A stretch of DNA of 64,000 bases from Methanobrevibacter sp. YE315 (GCF_001548675.1 NZ_CP010834.1:426001-490000); one strand, 5' to 3'. Shown: positions 1 to 9,157, numbered from the stretch's first letter. Notes: generated from the letters alone by a model not told the origin. Program-made: numbers and translations.

Positions 1-694
1 GAGTATTGCTGTTAGCTCCGAGAATTGTTGGAGTGTTGTTAATCATGATGGCTCCTTTCATTTCTCCAGCGGCATTAGCAACGACTTCAATATAATTTTC
101 ATCATAATCCAGACCGGTCTTGTCTACTGATTTTACATTTGTGGCTTTTAAAAGATTACTGGTATTCAATAAAGATGAAGGAATGCGGTCTTCATATTCA
201 TCATCATTAAAGTAATTCATATAGTATTGTGGAAGTGAATGCTCGGCACTGACACTAGGTTTGTTGGTTACATAAGTCCTGTAAACATAACCTCCCCTAT
301 TTGCATCGGCAACAGCAGTATATGATAAAGGAGACTTTCCAGAAGTTACTGTTGTCCAATTACCACCAGATATTGGTTTTCTTTGCAATGTAACATCAAT
401 ACCACTCATGGAAATACCATCTTTATCTCTGACTACAATATACATCCTTGCACTTTTGGCATGGCTTTGAGGTCCATCTTTAGTTAACCAAGAGTCATAA
501 CAATTAAACTCAATAGACCTTGGATCAGGAACTGGCAATAATCTTAACAACCCCAAAATTCCCAAATCACTAGCATAACTAATTTCTGCATCATCCAAAA
601 TAGCTTTAACATCATTTCGGAATGTTGTTAATCTTGAATTCATTGTTTGTTCATTTGCCAATACTCCAGAAAGGTCAGGTGGTGTAAAACTCAT
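1..694 (-). CDS. Partial virion protein, probably tail/fibre (first 231 residues)
   Basis: The reading frame is open from an ATG at 694 to the window edge, so the C-terminus is missing. The product begins MSFTPPDLSGVLANEQTMNS, then a short helical region. From about residue 90 it has a beta-rich segment (MYIVVRDKDGISMSGIDVTL) that resembles bacterial Ig-like or carboxypeptidase-regulatory beta-sandwiches, as found in phage fibres and archaeal adhesins. It starts 5 nt after the stop of the collagen-like gene, so it belongs to the same leftward late operon, and GGGAG lies 10 nt before its ATG. A fibre or baseplate role is inferred from position and fold impression only. Confidence 0.6.
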   Translation of the reverse strand, partial: MSFTPPDLSGVLANEQTMNSRLTTFRNDVKAILDDAEISYASDLGILGLLRLLPVPDPRSIEFNCYDSWLTKDGPQSHAKSARMYIVVRDKDGISMSGIDVTLQRKPISGGNWTTVTSGKSPLSYTAVADANRGGYVYRTYVTNKPSVSAEHSLPQYYMNYFNDDEYEDRIPSSLLNTSNLLKATNVKSVDKTGLDYDENYIEVVANAAGEMKGAIMINNTPTILGANSNT

Positions 695-699
695 GATAA

Positions 700-1779
<1,080 letters not shown>

Positions 1780-2376
1780 TTATACACTCACCTCATATAT
1801 GTGATTACCTTTAACATTTGGGTTGCATTTTATATTCATTCCGTATTTTCTGGCCTCACTGCAGAAATATAAATCTTCAGAAAGTATTGTGTCATTGTCA
1901 TAGATTACATACTTGAAATAAGGATAGGCCATTTTTCTAAAGACATTAACATTAACGAGACTGATTCCAAGACCTCCACCTTTAATGTCAAACGAATCAT
2001 TCAAATCACGTAATGTTTTTCCATAGATCATGTTTTTGTTATTGAAATCTTTTCCAAAATCAAAGATGACAGTCTCATCTGTTCTTGTTCTTTTCTTATA
2101 GTACCATCCTAAAGCAATGTCTGTTTTACAATCCAATAGCTTATTAAGTGTTTCTTTAGGTACACTAACATCAGAATCTATCATTAACACATAATCAAAG
2201 TTATAATTGATTGCCAGTTTTGCTATTTCGTTTCTTGCACGTGCACAATCATAACCTTTCACATAATCAAAATAAAGATTAAAATCTTTAGGATTTGCGA
2301 GGCCATAAATGCTTTTGAAGCATTGCGGTTTGATGTTTTCAAATGTCGGAACTGCAATTAGAATCTTACCTTTCAT
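1780..2376 (-). CDS. GT-A family glycosyltransferase of the provirus
   Basis: 198 residues from the ATG at 2376, chosen over the longer frame to 2418 because GGAAGGT lies just upstream and the family's usual first strand (KILIAVPTF) follows directly. The GT-A nucleotide-sugar fold is visible: the first beta-strand, then a helix with RARNEIAKLA, then DYVLMIDSDVSVP, whose DSD is the metal/nucleotide-binding DxD motif. A later GGGLGISLVNVNVFRK segment matches the acceptor-side loop. It overlaps the preceding gene by 11 nt and lies directly upstream of the collagen-like gene. Donor and acceptor sugars cannot be read from sequence; modification of a virion fibre is the likeliest job. Confidence 0.75.
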   Translation of the reverse strand: MKGKILIAVPTFENIKPQCFKSIYGLANPKDFNLYFDYVKGYDCARARNEIAKLAINYNFDYVLMIDSDVSVPKETLNKLLDCKTDIALGWYYKKRTRTDETVIFDFGKDFNNKNMIYGKTLRDLNDSFDIKGGGLGISLVNVNVFRKMAYPYFKYVIYDNDTILSEDLYFCSEARKYGMNIKCNPNVKGNHIYEVSV

Positions 2377-2632
2377 CAAGATTACCTTCCAGCTTTTCGA
2401 TTCTATCTTCCAGTTCATCTAAACTAATCTTATCTTCACGCTCACATCTATACTCATACAAATCGATTAATGCAACAATAATGATGGCTAATGTAAATGG
2501 CAATAGTCCTTCGATTAAAGCATACTTTGTTGCATTGGTCATGATAATGTTGATAGCTATTGCTGTTAAAACAGCACTTGAAATTGTTTTGGTAAAGTTG
2601 CAAATGAGTATCTTCTTTTTTATTTTGTTCAT
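2366..2632 (-). CDS. Small two-TM protein with C-terminal coiled coil (holin-like)
   Basis: 88 residues from ATG 2632, preceded by GGAGG at about 10 nt; a TTG at 2650 is possible but would place the ribosome site inside the gene. Two hydrophobic helices (TISSAVLTAIAINIIM and LLPFTLAIIIVALIDLY) are followed by a charged heptad-like tail (DELEDRIEKLEGNLDER). Size and topology fit a holin or other lysis-accessory protein, and a second holin-like gene lies directly upstream. No sequence family is recognised. Its end overlaps the glycosyltransferase start. Confidence 0.55.
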   Translation of the reverse strand: MNKIKKKILICNFTKTISSAVLTAIAINIIMTNATKYALIEGLLPFTLAIIIVALIDLYEYRCEREDKISLDELEDRIEKLEGNLDER

Positions 2633-2656
2633 GATAACAATATCCTCCAAAGAATC

Positions 2657-2908
2657 TTATTTTTCTTCAGGGAATCCCAATACTCTTTTAACATTTTGTT
2701 TTGCGTCTTTAACATCAGCTTCGCCTCTTATCCTGCTTGCGTAATGACTAGCTATACCTAAAATTATCATGAGAATACAATAAGGAATAGTGTTTTCACT
2801 AATACCTAATGCTTCTGAATAGAGCATGACAATTGGGATAGCTGTAACAAGGAATGAAGTTAAAATGTCAATGTCTGTTCTGTTTGCTTCTAACCATTCG
2901 TAAATCAT
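2657..2908 (-). CDS. Holin-like small membrane protein
   Basis: 83 residues with two predicted membrane helices (DILTSFLVTAIPIVMLYSEA and TIPYCILMIILGIASHYASR) separated by a short loop, and a basic, charged C-terminus. This is the class-II holin layout. The start is supported by GAGGAGGAAATC immediately before ATG 2908. Together with the neighbouring small membrane protein (2366-2632) it may form the provirus lysis module; a pseudomurein endopeptidase would be expected nearby but is not visible in this window and could lie beyond the left edge. Confidence 0.6.
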   Translation of the reverse strand: MIYEWLEANRTDIDILTSFLVTAIPIVMLYSEALGISENTIPYCILMIILGIASHYASRIRGEADVKDAKQNVKRVLGFPEEK

Positions 2909-3058
2909 TTAGATTTCCTCCTCTTTGTATGTGTGGCTGATGATTACTCCATCAACAAGAATCTTTTCTTCACTTTGATATACCTCTTCAGCATTTTCTT
3001 CTACTTTCATCCAGGATTCGTATTCTTCGATTGTTTCAAAGTATTTGATGTATTTCAT
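2909..3058 (-). CDS. Short acidic provirus protein (49 aa)
   Basis: An ATG at 3058 opens a 49-codon frame ending one base before the next start. The product (MKYIKYFETIEEYESWMKVE...) is rich in Glu and Lys with a hydrophobic LVDGVIISHTY near its end. Its start overlaps the stop of the upstream gene in an ATGA, which indicates translational coupling, and its end carries the ribosome site of the next gene. Such short proteins are common between fibre and lysis genes. Function unknown. Confidence 0.6.
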   Translation of the reverse strand: MKYIKYFETIEEYESWMKVEENAEEVYQSEEKILVDGVIISHTYKEEEI

Positions 3059-3246
3059 TGTGCCTCCCAAGTTATTGAATAATATAAGATGCCGTTTTCT
3101 ATTTTGAATTCAATGATGGGTTTAACAGCGTAAGGATATCCGCTATCGACGTATCTTGTGCCGTTCCAGTAGAACCAGTGGCCTGTTGACTGGTCGATGT
3201 ATGGCCCTTTGTTTTCTAAAGTTCCTACAAGTTTCCTTATTGTCAT
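3055..3246 (-). CDS. Small fibre-associated protein with GxWFYWNGTxYVDSG motif
   Basis: 63 residues. The central motif GHWFYWNGTRYVDSGYPYAV is a frequent short module in phage tail-fibre and collagen-repeat proteins, where it usually precedes Gly-X-Y tracts; here it stands alone as its own gene. The ATG at 3246 is preceded by GAGGGAATA. A promoter-like TTTATATAAA box lies ~65 nt upstream. A role as fibre tip or chaperone is an inference. Confidence 0.55.
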   Translation of the reverse strand: MTIRKLVGTLENKGPYIDQSTGHWFYWNGTRYVDSGYPYAVKPIIEFKIENGILYYSITWEAQ

Positions 3247-3311
3247 GTTATTCCCTCACTAATAATATTATATTTTTTATTATATATTTTATTATATAAA
3301 TTATTATTTAT

Positions 3312-3321
3312 TTTATATAAA
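3312..3321 (-). promoter_or_regulatory. Late promoter TATA box (copy 1)
   Basis: TTTATATAAA followed, in the minus direction, by ~50 nt consisting only of A and T before the start at 3246. The same 10-bp word recurs at 5303-5312, 7794-7803 and 9158-9167, each upstream of a late gene. The box overlaps the stop codon of 3313-4089. Confidence 0.55.
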
Positions 3322-4089
3322 ATGTACACTTTGGCCATCATCACAACCTTCCCATTCCATGTATAACTTGTTATCTTCCCATACAAACCTTACATTATTG
3401 ACAATAGCTACATCCGGAAGCTCACAATAGGTAACGCCGTCTGCATCCTTAACATAATTGGCCTGCGCCATAATGTTAGATTCTGAAGGTACAATCATAT
3501 TAACGACATGAGTTATCTCATCCTGTTCAAAACTGCAATCTCCAAGATCAATACAGTTCTGAGATTCAGGATACATTTCAACTTCAGACATTTGTCTATA
3601 AACTCTAATGTAATCCGTATGTTCATTTTCCTGAAGATTAACGATTGACAACATCCTTAAGTCATGACCTTCGACTGGATTGCACTCGCCGTCACTGTCA
3701 ATGTAGATTCTGGTATTCGGCAATATATCTTCAGCCACTGGCCTTTTGAGTTTCAATCTGAAAACATCTCCCAATACCGCCACAGCAACTAATGTTAATC
3801 CAGATGTTTTAACCTGAACTTTACCTAAAAGATACCCGAAGGCCAGTTCGCCTGCCTGGGCTTTCCTAACTATTGTATGTTCCATAGTTGAGGACATGTC
3901 TAAAGTCACCATGTCCCCTACTGCACATTGATTGGAACAAATCCAAGCCGTATGCTCATCATTAACATATGTCCTTTCGCCCTCATCTAAAAGGCAAGCT
4001 ATTACATCCATTTTCTCTGTATGTTCAAGGCCAGTTGGATATCCACGGCCATGCCCGATTGTTGAATTTACATCATAATCAATAATCAT
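3313..4089 (-). CDS. Probable capsid decoration/structural protein
   Basis: 258 residues. Residues 30-170 form a beta-rich domain with the same landmarks as the N-domain of the collagen-like protein (700-1779): GELAFGYLLGKV, then VAVLGDVFRLKL, then a loop rich in Asp and Gly. This pattern is seen in DUF2190-type phage decoration proteins. Residues 175-258 add a second beta-rich part ending in VRFVWEDNKLYMEWEGCDDG. It follows the 384-residue fibre-like gene with only one base between. Assignment to the capsid surface is inference from the domain resemblance; a minor tail role is the main alternative. Confidence 0.5.
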   Translation of the reverse strand: MIIDYDVNSTIGHGRGYPTGLEHTEKMDVIACLLDEGERTYVNDEHTAWICSNQCAVGDMVTLDMSSTMEHTIVRKAQAGELAFGYLLGKVQVKTSGLTLVAVAVLGDVFRLKLKRPVAEDILPNTRIYIDSDGECNPVEGHDLRMLSIVNLQENEHTDYIRVYRQMSEVEMYPESQNCIDLGDCSFEQDEITHVVNMIVPSESNIMAQANYVKDADGVTYCELPDVAIVNNVRFVWEDNKLYMEWEGCDDGQSVHFI

Positions 4090-4090
4090 T

Positions 4091-5245
4091 TTAAAACACC
4101 CAATCCCAATTATGGTTAATTATTTTATCTGGAATATGAAGTCCAGTATCATCCATGTCATCATCATTAGCATCCCACATTAACGTTGAGCCTTTGTAAG
4201 CTTTGGTATATTCATGACTTCCTTTATATAAGCGAATACCAGTCTTATCTCTTTTGGTTACAGTTATTGTTGGAATGCCATTAGCTGCAAATAATGGGGA
4301 TGGAAATACTAACAACCATTTTAGATCAACATAATTGAAATCTTCGAAATCAGTTGTAGCATAAAATGTTGGAGAGATTTGAATTTCAGCATAATTGGTT
4401 TCATAAATCTTGCCCGTATTGTTTCTGCTGAATCCTTCCAGATAATCTGAGCTGTTTGAGGTTCCGGTACCTACACTGCCGTGACGGTGATATTGTTTAT
4501 AATTTCCTTCCTCATCACTGCCTGAAGCGTAAGCATCGAAGGAACTTGCCATTACTAAAGTTTTAGCACCATTAAACATACAATAGTCCTTTTCCTCATC
4601 GGCCCAGTAGCATATTGTGCCTTTCGTATCTACTCCATAAGTTGTGAGACTGCCATCAACTTGCATCATGACATTTCCAAAAGTTGAACCATGATATGTT
4701 GCATTATCATTAACATCAACATTACCGCCAATACGTTTAAATCTGGCTACAGTAACACGATTGTTACTTAGAGATTGACCTGAAGCAAATGTTGTGATTA
4801 AATCAGTTGGGGAGGTTCCGTCAAGGTTTGGAACAAATCTAGCTCTTAAAAAATGACCTCCATCTGTTGAGTCATTGTTTGATGATAAACCTGAGTAGTT
4901 CATGAAAAATTGTGAGTATGTATCAGAGTTTGCATCAAACATTAACACTTCATTACCTGTTGATAACGTGCTGCTGAATGTTGTTCCGGTATCATGGACG
5001 TCCAATAATAGCTTTGTGGTTTGTGAGATCTGACCAACAGGAACCCTTGCAAGAATTGCTGCGCCTTGTGATCCATAAGCAGGAATATATAAAACTGGAC
5101 ATTCGGTACCATTAGTAGTTTTGATCTTCAGGTTTTTCAAATCACTTCTGAAATAATTAGAGAAAGAACTGCTGGCTAAATTGTCCAAGAAGATATAATC
5201 GTAACTGGATGAAAAGCTACCGCTTCTTGTGTTGTAATTACTCAT
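4091..5245 (-). CDS. Fibre-like provirus protein (DUF2341-like N-domain possible)
   Basis: 384 residues from ATG 5245. The open frame extends to 5428, but that extension crosses a TTTATATAAA promoter box (5303-5312) and repeat operators, so the shorter start is preferred. The product is Ser/Thr/Asn/Gly-rich, beta-strand-dominated, without signal peptide or membrane helix. An early segment (LKIKTTNGTECPVLYIPAY...AAILARVPVG) resembles DUF2341 modules of archaeal surface proteins. The C-terminal half includes GIRLYKGSHEYTKAYKGSTL, a motif type seen in fibre proteins. It probably forms a spike or tail fibre. Family membership is tentative. Confidence 0.55.
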   Translation of the reverse strand: MSNYNTRSGSFSSSYDYIFLDNLASSSFSNYFRSDLKNLKIKTTNGTECPVLYIPAYGSQGAAILARVPVGQISQTTKLLLDVHDTGTTFSSTLSTGNEVLMFDANSDTYSQFFMNYSGLSSNNDSTDGGHFLRARFVPNLDGTSPTDLITTFASGQSLSNNRVTVARFKRIGGNVDVNDNATYHGSTFGNVMMQVDGSLTTYGVDTKGTICYWADEEKDYCMFNGAKTLVMASSFDAYASGSDEEGNYKQYHRHGSVGTGTSNSSDYLEGFSRNNTGKIYETNYAEIQISPTFYATTDFEDFNYVDLKWLLVFPSPLFAANGIPTITVTKRDKTGIRLYKGSHEYTKAYKGSTLMWDANDDDMDDTGLHIPDKIINHNWDWVF

Positions 5246-5302
5246 GACAATATTGATTTGTAATTTTTTCTGCAATGTCATAATTAATATTTTATTATCC
5301 TT

Positions 5303-5312
5303 TTTATATAAA
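5303..5312 (-). promoter_or_regulatory. Late promoter TATA box (copy 2)
   Basis: TTTATATAAA located 58 nt before ATG 5245. An archaeal transcription start ~25 nt downstream would fall near 5278, leaving a leader of ~33 nt, which agrees with the chosen start. Three tandem ATTAAC hexamers lie ~22 bp further upstream. Confidence 0.5.
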
Positions 5313-5333
5313 TTATATAATAAAAAAAGTAAT

Positions 5334-5559
5334 ATTAACATTAACATTAACGATTCAATATTCGGATTTTGTTTTCCCCATGCACTTTGATATATATGCA
5401 AGCTTTGAGAAAAAACCAACATTAACATTACCCTCTGTTAATGTGAAATATGATTCAAATAATTAAAAATAGAAATCTACTTTTGATTTTATCGGTATTA
5501 ACGTTAACATTAACGATAGTAAAACTGGATTCGACATTAACATTACCTGTTGTTAATGT
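5334..5559. promoter_or_regulatory. Cluster of ATTAAC hexamer triplets and 26-bp inverted repeats
   Basis: Two module types occur twice each. Triple ATTAAC-type hexamers lie at 5334-5351 and 5497-5514 (the middle unit of the second is GTTAAC). Two inverted repeats with arms ACATTAAC and GTTAATGT, each 26 bp overall with a 10-nt centre beginning ATTACC, lie at 5419-5444 and 5534-5559. Related sites occur in the early control region (20473-20485, 21384-21402, 21436-21443, 21532-21539). The arrangement looks like a multi-site operator of a provirus regulator. Confidence 0.6.
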
Positions 5560-5650
5560 GAAAAAAATTGAAGAAAATAATTCTAAAAAGGTTTGTGGTG
5601 AATGTTTCCCTAAAAAACATTACAATTCATACAAGATTAGCAATAACTAA
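5450..5650 (+). CDS. Doubtful 66-aa ORF embedded in operator repeats
   Basis: A plus-strand frame encoding a hydrophobic start (NLLLILSVLTLTLTIV) and a C-terminus with CGECFPKKHY. Part of its coding sequence is the operator-like ATTAAC repeat, so the LTLTLT string may be a by-product. No good ribosome site precedes the ATG at 5450. It is convergent with 5647-5898, overlapping by 4 nt. It is either a very small membrane peptide or a chance ORF; I lean towards chance. Confidence 0.25.
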   Translation: MIQIIKNRNLLLILSVLTLTLTIVKLDSTLTLPVVNVKKIEENNSKKVCGECFPKKHYNSYKISNN

Positions 5651-5898
5651 TTACTCCACTTTCTGGACAAATCTTTATCATTGAACACTGTTTTTTCTTG
5701 GCATTCAGTTACTTCACTTATATTTTCCTTGAAAAATTTCAAGCAATAATCTTTTTTCGGACTGAAGTTGTCACAGTTCAAGTGAATGTTTTCTTTGCAG
5801 TTATCGCAGTTTGTGTCGGTACCTGTTTTGTTTTTACAGTATAATTCATTGTTTTCAGTGAAACGATATTCACAATCTTTAAACACTATGTTATCCAT
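5647..5898 (-). CDS. Cys-rich small provirus protein
   Basis: 83 residues with eight cysteines (CEYRF, YCKN, NCDNCKENIHLNC, YCLKFF, ECQEK) in no recognised zinc-finger spacing, though TNCDNCKENIHLNC could bind one metal. The start is supported by GAGGTAAAATA before ATG 5898. It lies between the hairpin island (6163-6679) and the operator cluster, isolated from other late genes. Function unknown. Confidence 0.5.
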   Translation of the reverse strand: MDNIVFKDCEYRFTENNELYCKNKTGTDTNCDNCKENIHLNCDNFSPKKDYCLKFFKENISEVTECQEKTVFNDKDLSRKWSN

Positions 5899-6107
5899 TA
5901 TTTTACCTCTTAAAATGGTTTTGAATAATTCTCAGGGAAAATATTCATTTCAAACACATATTATATTTTTCTTCTTTTACTTAATTAACTTATGTTTAAG
6001 ATGAATTTATTGTGAGGGCATTTACGATGATAGCCCAACCAGATTCAAAATTAACATTTGCAAATTTAAAACTTGTTTCCCATTACACTACGATATAAAG
6101 TTTCAGT

Positions 6108-6120
6108 GAGCATTTGGTAA
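6108..6120 (+). repeat. GAGCATTTG repeat, copy 1
   Basis: GAGCATTTGGTAA is identical to 22292-22304 and close to GAGCATTTGACAA at 23560-23572, the latter two flanking the integrase gene. A weaker relative (GAGGGCATTTACGA) lies at ~6014. It could be an integrase or regulator binding site. Confidence 0.4.
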
Positions 6121-6162
6121 CTTTTGAATCAAGCCACCTTGCCATACCCACGTTTTAAGCGA

Positions 6163-6679
6163 GCCAATTCGCCCAGGCCGACCCCACGCCGACCGAAGGG
6201 AGGCGTGTGTGGGAGGCCTGGGTGAATAGAATTGGCGAGCATATACTGTAGAGAGGAACCGACCCTCGCCGGTCGGTTCCGTAAGTAATAATTAAATAAA
6301 CATCTTCATTTTAGTTTCTTTACCATTATGTTCCGTCCGAGCGTAAGCGAGGACTGGACGCCTTGAGCGAAGCGAAAGGCCAATACTATAGACCTAACAA
6401 TAATAGCCACGTCATGTCCCGAGGAACAGGGGCTTGTCCCCTGTTCCGAGTTTATGGATTTGAAAACATTAGTTTGTCGAATCCGAGGAATGAGGGCTTG
6501 TCCCCCATTCCGAGTTCATGGATTTGGCATAGATGAATTTGTCAAATTTAAGAACCGACCCTTTAGCGGTCGGTTCGAGGTTAAGTTTTGATAAACTTCA
6601 ATTCCTTGCATTGGCATTCGTGGGTAATTAAAGGGGGGCTTGTCCCCCCTTAATTAGGCATTAAGGGTTTCAATGCAAG
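6163..6679. repeat. GC-rich island of eight hairpins (REP-like or structured RNA)
   Basis: In this AT-rich sequence a 517-bp stretch without coding potential carries eight strong inverted repeats: 6163-6236 (three-tier, arms GCCAATTC, CCCAGGCC, CCACGCC); 6255-6280 (10-bp arms GGAACCGACC); 6335-6354 (GTCC arms, GTAA loop, flanking GA/GA); 6360-6380 (GCCTT arms around GAGCGAAGCGA); 6423-6447 (10-bp arms GGAACAGGGG, loop CTTGT); 6487-6511 (GGAATGAGGG, loop CTTGT); 6552-6576 (9-bp GAACCGACC arms); 6605-6679 (outer CTTGCATTG arms, inner G6/C6 stem with loop CTTGT). The stems at 6423 and 6487 lie in a 64-bp direct repeat and differ by paired changes. The wider gene-free stretch runs 5899-6789. Confidence 0.75.
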
Positions 6680-6789
6680 ATTTTTAAGGAGAAACGCCAC
6701 ATTAAAACACTTCTCCAATTATGAATAACGAGTTTTCCTACATATCAAAAATTTTAGCTCCGGCGAAAAGCAATAAAACACCATCATAG

Positions 6790-7746
6790 CTAAATCCTTG
6801 TACGATTAAATCCCATATCTTTTAATATCTTATTATATTCTTCACGGGTTGTGAAAGAAGGAGCGTTCTCATCTCCAGCATTTCCAGTATCACCAGTTTC
6901 ACCTACATCACCGGAGTTTGCAGGATTTCTTCCTCCAGGTGTGGAACCGTCACTTGCAGCTTCAATTTTAATTCTTCTCTCAGCAAGTTTTTCCATTAGC
7001 TCCATATCAACATCACCAGATAATAGCTTATCAATTATCTCTTTATCCTGAGCATTTTCATTATAGTTAAAGTTGTATTTAGCTTCGTAGTCTTTTATTT
7101 TCCTTTCATTTTCAGCTTTTCTAAGCTCAGACAATTCTTTTAAAATATCATCTTTAGAATCTATAAATTCCTTATTTTCTTCAATAGCTTTTTTTATCTC
7201 ATCATATTTTTTAGATTCTTCTTTTAGATTATTTATTTCATCCTGAAGCTTTCCAATCTCCGCATCTTTACCTTGCAGCTTCTCTAACAGTAAACTTGTA
7301 GCTACATTAGTGTCTTTTGCAGGTGGCTGAGGTTGTGGTTGCGGTGCTGGTTCTGGATTTGGATTTCCAGTTTCACCAGTTATTTCAGAATTCAGAAGTC
7401 TTATTTTTCTTGGGTGTTTAGTAACGCCTACGTCTATTAAGCTCATAGTATCAATTCCAAATGAATCTCCATTATCTTTCAATAAGACATCAACTTTAGG
7501 AGACAGTCCTTTACCTTCCATATCCAGCTCATCAGGAATCTCTATGAATAGCTTTCCTTCCTCAAATTCAATATTATTTCCAATACCTACATAGATATTG
7601 TCGTGCTCGGAAGTTAGTGGAATTCCTCCACGGTAGTTTTCAGCTATTAGCTTTAGATCATCTTCCGTCCATTCAACTGGTTTGTCAAGTCTATCGTCCA
7701 GGTCGGAGTAGTCATAGGATCCGACTTCAAAAAGTTCATGCCTCAT
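6790..7746 (-). CDS. Prohead protease/scaffold-like protein
   Basis: 318 residues from ATG 7746, preceded by the ribosome site GTGAT. The first ~120 residues (EWTEDDLKLIAENYRGGIP then LTSEHD, IEIPDELDMEGKGLSPKV) resemble the Mu-I/prohead protease class in which a shell-maturation protease leads the scaffold. A Pro-Gln-rich linker (PEPAPQPQPQPP) follows at ~138, then a long coiled coil (~150-250, LQDEINNLKEESKKYDEIKK) typical of capsid scaffolds, and a Gly-rich tail with GETGDTGNAGD. It directly follows the portal gene, the standard place for protease/scaffold. Catalytic Ser and His cannot be assigned with certainty (the His of SEHD is one candidate). Confidence 0.6.
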   Translation of the reverse strand: MRHELFEVGSYDYSDLDDRLDKPVEWTEDDLKLIAENYRGGIPLTSEHDNIYVGIGNNIEFEEGKLFIEIPDELDMEGKGLSPKVDVLLKDNGDSFGIDTMSLIDVGVTKHPRKIRLLNSEITGETGNPNPEPAPQPQPQPPAKDTNVATSLLLEKLQGKDAEIGKLQDEINNLKEESKKYDEIKKAIEENKEFIDSKDDILKELSELRKAENERKIKDYEAKYNFNYNENAQDKEIIDKLLSGDVDMELMEKLAERRIKIEAASDGSTPGGRNPANSGDVGETGDTGNAGDENAPSFTTREEYNKILKDMGFNRTRI

Positions 7747-7793
7747 CATTATCACTTTTTATTATATTAATTATTATATTATTTATTATTTAT

Positions 7794-7803
7794 TTTATAT
7801 AAA
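7794..7803 (-). promoter_or_regulatory. Late promoter TATA box (copy 3)
   Basis: TTTATATAAA followed, in the minus direction, by an almost pure A/T tract before the protease/scaffold start at 7746. It lies just upstream of the portal stop codon on the plus-strand map. Confidence 0.55.
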
Positions 7804-7809
7804 TATTTA

Positions 7810-9111
7810 TTATATTTCAACACCACTTTCAGATAGAATCCTTTCACCTACCGGCTGTTCCTCTTCAAAGTTACTTAGATAGTTTTTATAGATTTCATCA
7901 CCTTCAGCAGAAAGTTCCATAATGTATTTTATAACATCATCTCTTGAATAGCTGAAGTAAATATCTAAACTTTCACTAATACCCATCAGCTCCAATTGCA
8001 TGTTCAATAGCTGATTGCAATACTTTAACACCCATTTCTGGTCATTGGCAACATTAACAATAAACCCAGTAATAGCTGAATCGTTAATGTACTCGGCCAC
8101 ATTCTGATTTGACTTTTCATTACCCGCTTGAGATTGCGGTGTCACGAAAGTTCTTAAAATATTATTCCTAAAGATTTCAGTCTGCCTTGTATAGTCTGAC
8201 TGATAGTTGTTACCCCCTAAGATTTTAGATTCAATACCTGGAGGCACAATAGCTACATTGCTTCCGGCAGTAGTTCCATAATCAGCATATAAGTTTTCCT
8301 TAGCAGTGCTTGAAAGCTCAGTAATGTAAGGCTGGCCGTTTGCATCCATTGCAGGCTTTACTTCAATAATATTATCCTTATTAATTCTCTCTACCTGATT
8401 TCTTTCAAGGTTGCATTTGTGATAAATATCATCAAGACAGTTCAGGATAATGCTTTGAGCTTCGCAGTATATTTCATTATACATGAAGTTAATAACCTCA
8501 TCAGCTTCATATTTGACCGTTAATGTTCCTTCCTCAACACTAACATAGTTTGCAAACTCTTCAGGCGATCCGGCAACAACATCCTTAGGCATTTCATGAA
8601 GGTATAGCTGCACTTCATTATCATCATTGAACTCTTTCTTTAATCCGTAACCGTGCGCACCGATTTCCAAAAAGATAGGTTTAATGTATTTGCCTATAGA
8701 TTTATCCCATCTCTCTACAGGTTTAATCAATCCTTCTCCATCAACCATTCCTCCTTGCAGAATATTTTTAGCTACTTGGCTGATGTCAATTTTTCTCGCC
8801 CACAAAATTAAAGTCAATTTCTGCTCCTGAGATAACTTATTTTCCTTATCAACAAGCACCATATTTACATTAGCTTTATCAATTCTGTTTTTCAAAATTC
8901 CTGAAGTATAACCATCAAGCTTAACAGCATAACGAGCATTAGCTATTGTCTTATTAATAACCGGAGGGAGTGCATCAATAAGATCAAGACCCGTATTGAT
9001 TCCATCAGTTCTAGGCTGCCTTTCATCCTCACCCCAATAGCTGCGCTTGGTGTTGTACTGCTCCACACGATTATTTAATAATCTGGTTTTAATGTAATCA
9101 GTAATTCCCAT
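7810..9111 (-). CDS. Phage portal protein
   Basis: 433 residues from ATG 9111; ATG 9120 or TTG 9126 would add 3 or 5 residues. The protein shows the portal layout: an N-terminal helical part (TRLLNNRVEQYNTKRSYW), a central alpha/beta region with the clip helices (EVINFMYNEIYCEAQSI), then IVPPGIESKILGGNNYQSD and a helix-rich C-terminus with FRNNILRTFVTPQSQAG and KWVLKYCNQLLNMQLEL. Portals form the dodecameric DNA-entry ring at one capsid vertex. Terminase normally precedes portal, but here a divergent plus-strand defence-type gene lies upstream instead. Confidence comes from the overall pattern; no catalytic motif exists in this family. Confidence 0.7.
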   Translation of the reverse strand: MGITDYIKTRLLNNRVEQYNTKRSYWGEDERQPRTDGINTGLDLIDALPPVINKTIANARYAVKLDGYTSGILKNRIDKANVNMVLVDKENKLSQEQKLTLILWARKIDISQVAKNILQGGMVDGEGLIKPVERWDKSIGKYIKPIFLEIGAHGYGLKKEFNDDNEVQLYLHEMPKDVVAGSPEEFANYVSVEEGTLTVKYEADEVINFMYNEIYCEAQSIILNCLDDIYHKCNLERNQVERINKDNIIEVKPAMDANGQPYITELSSTAKENLYADYGTTAGSNVAIVPPGIESKILGGNNYQSDYTRQTEIFRNNILRTFVTPQSQAGNEKSNQNVAEYINDSAITGFIVNVANDQKWVLKYCNQLLNMQLELMGISESLDIYFSYSRDDVIKYIMELSAEGDEIYKNYLSNFEEEQPVGERILSESGVEI

Positions 9112-9157
9112 ATCAATCATTTCCAAATATATTTTTATTATATTATTTATTATATTT

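Noticed and set aside
1938..1957. ACATTAAC-type words inside the glycosyltransferase gene
   Set aside because: They encode a Val-Asn-Val-Asn stretch and show no inverted partner, so they are not counted as operators.
5246..5428. N-terminal extension of the 384-residue fibre-like protein
   Set aside because: The extension would contain a promoter-type TATA box and operator hexamers, and no ribosome site precedes its ATG.
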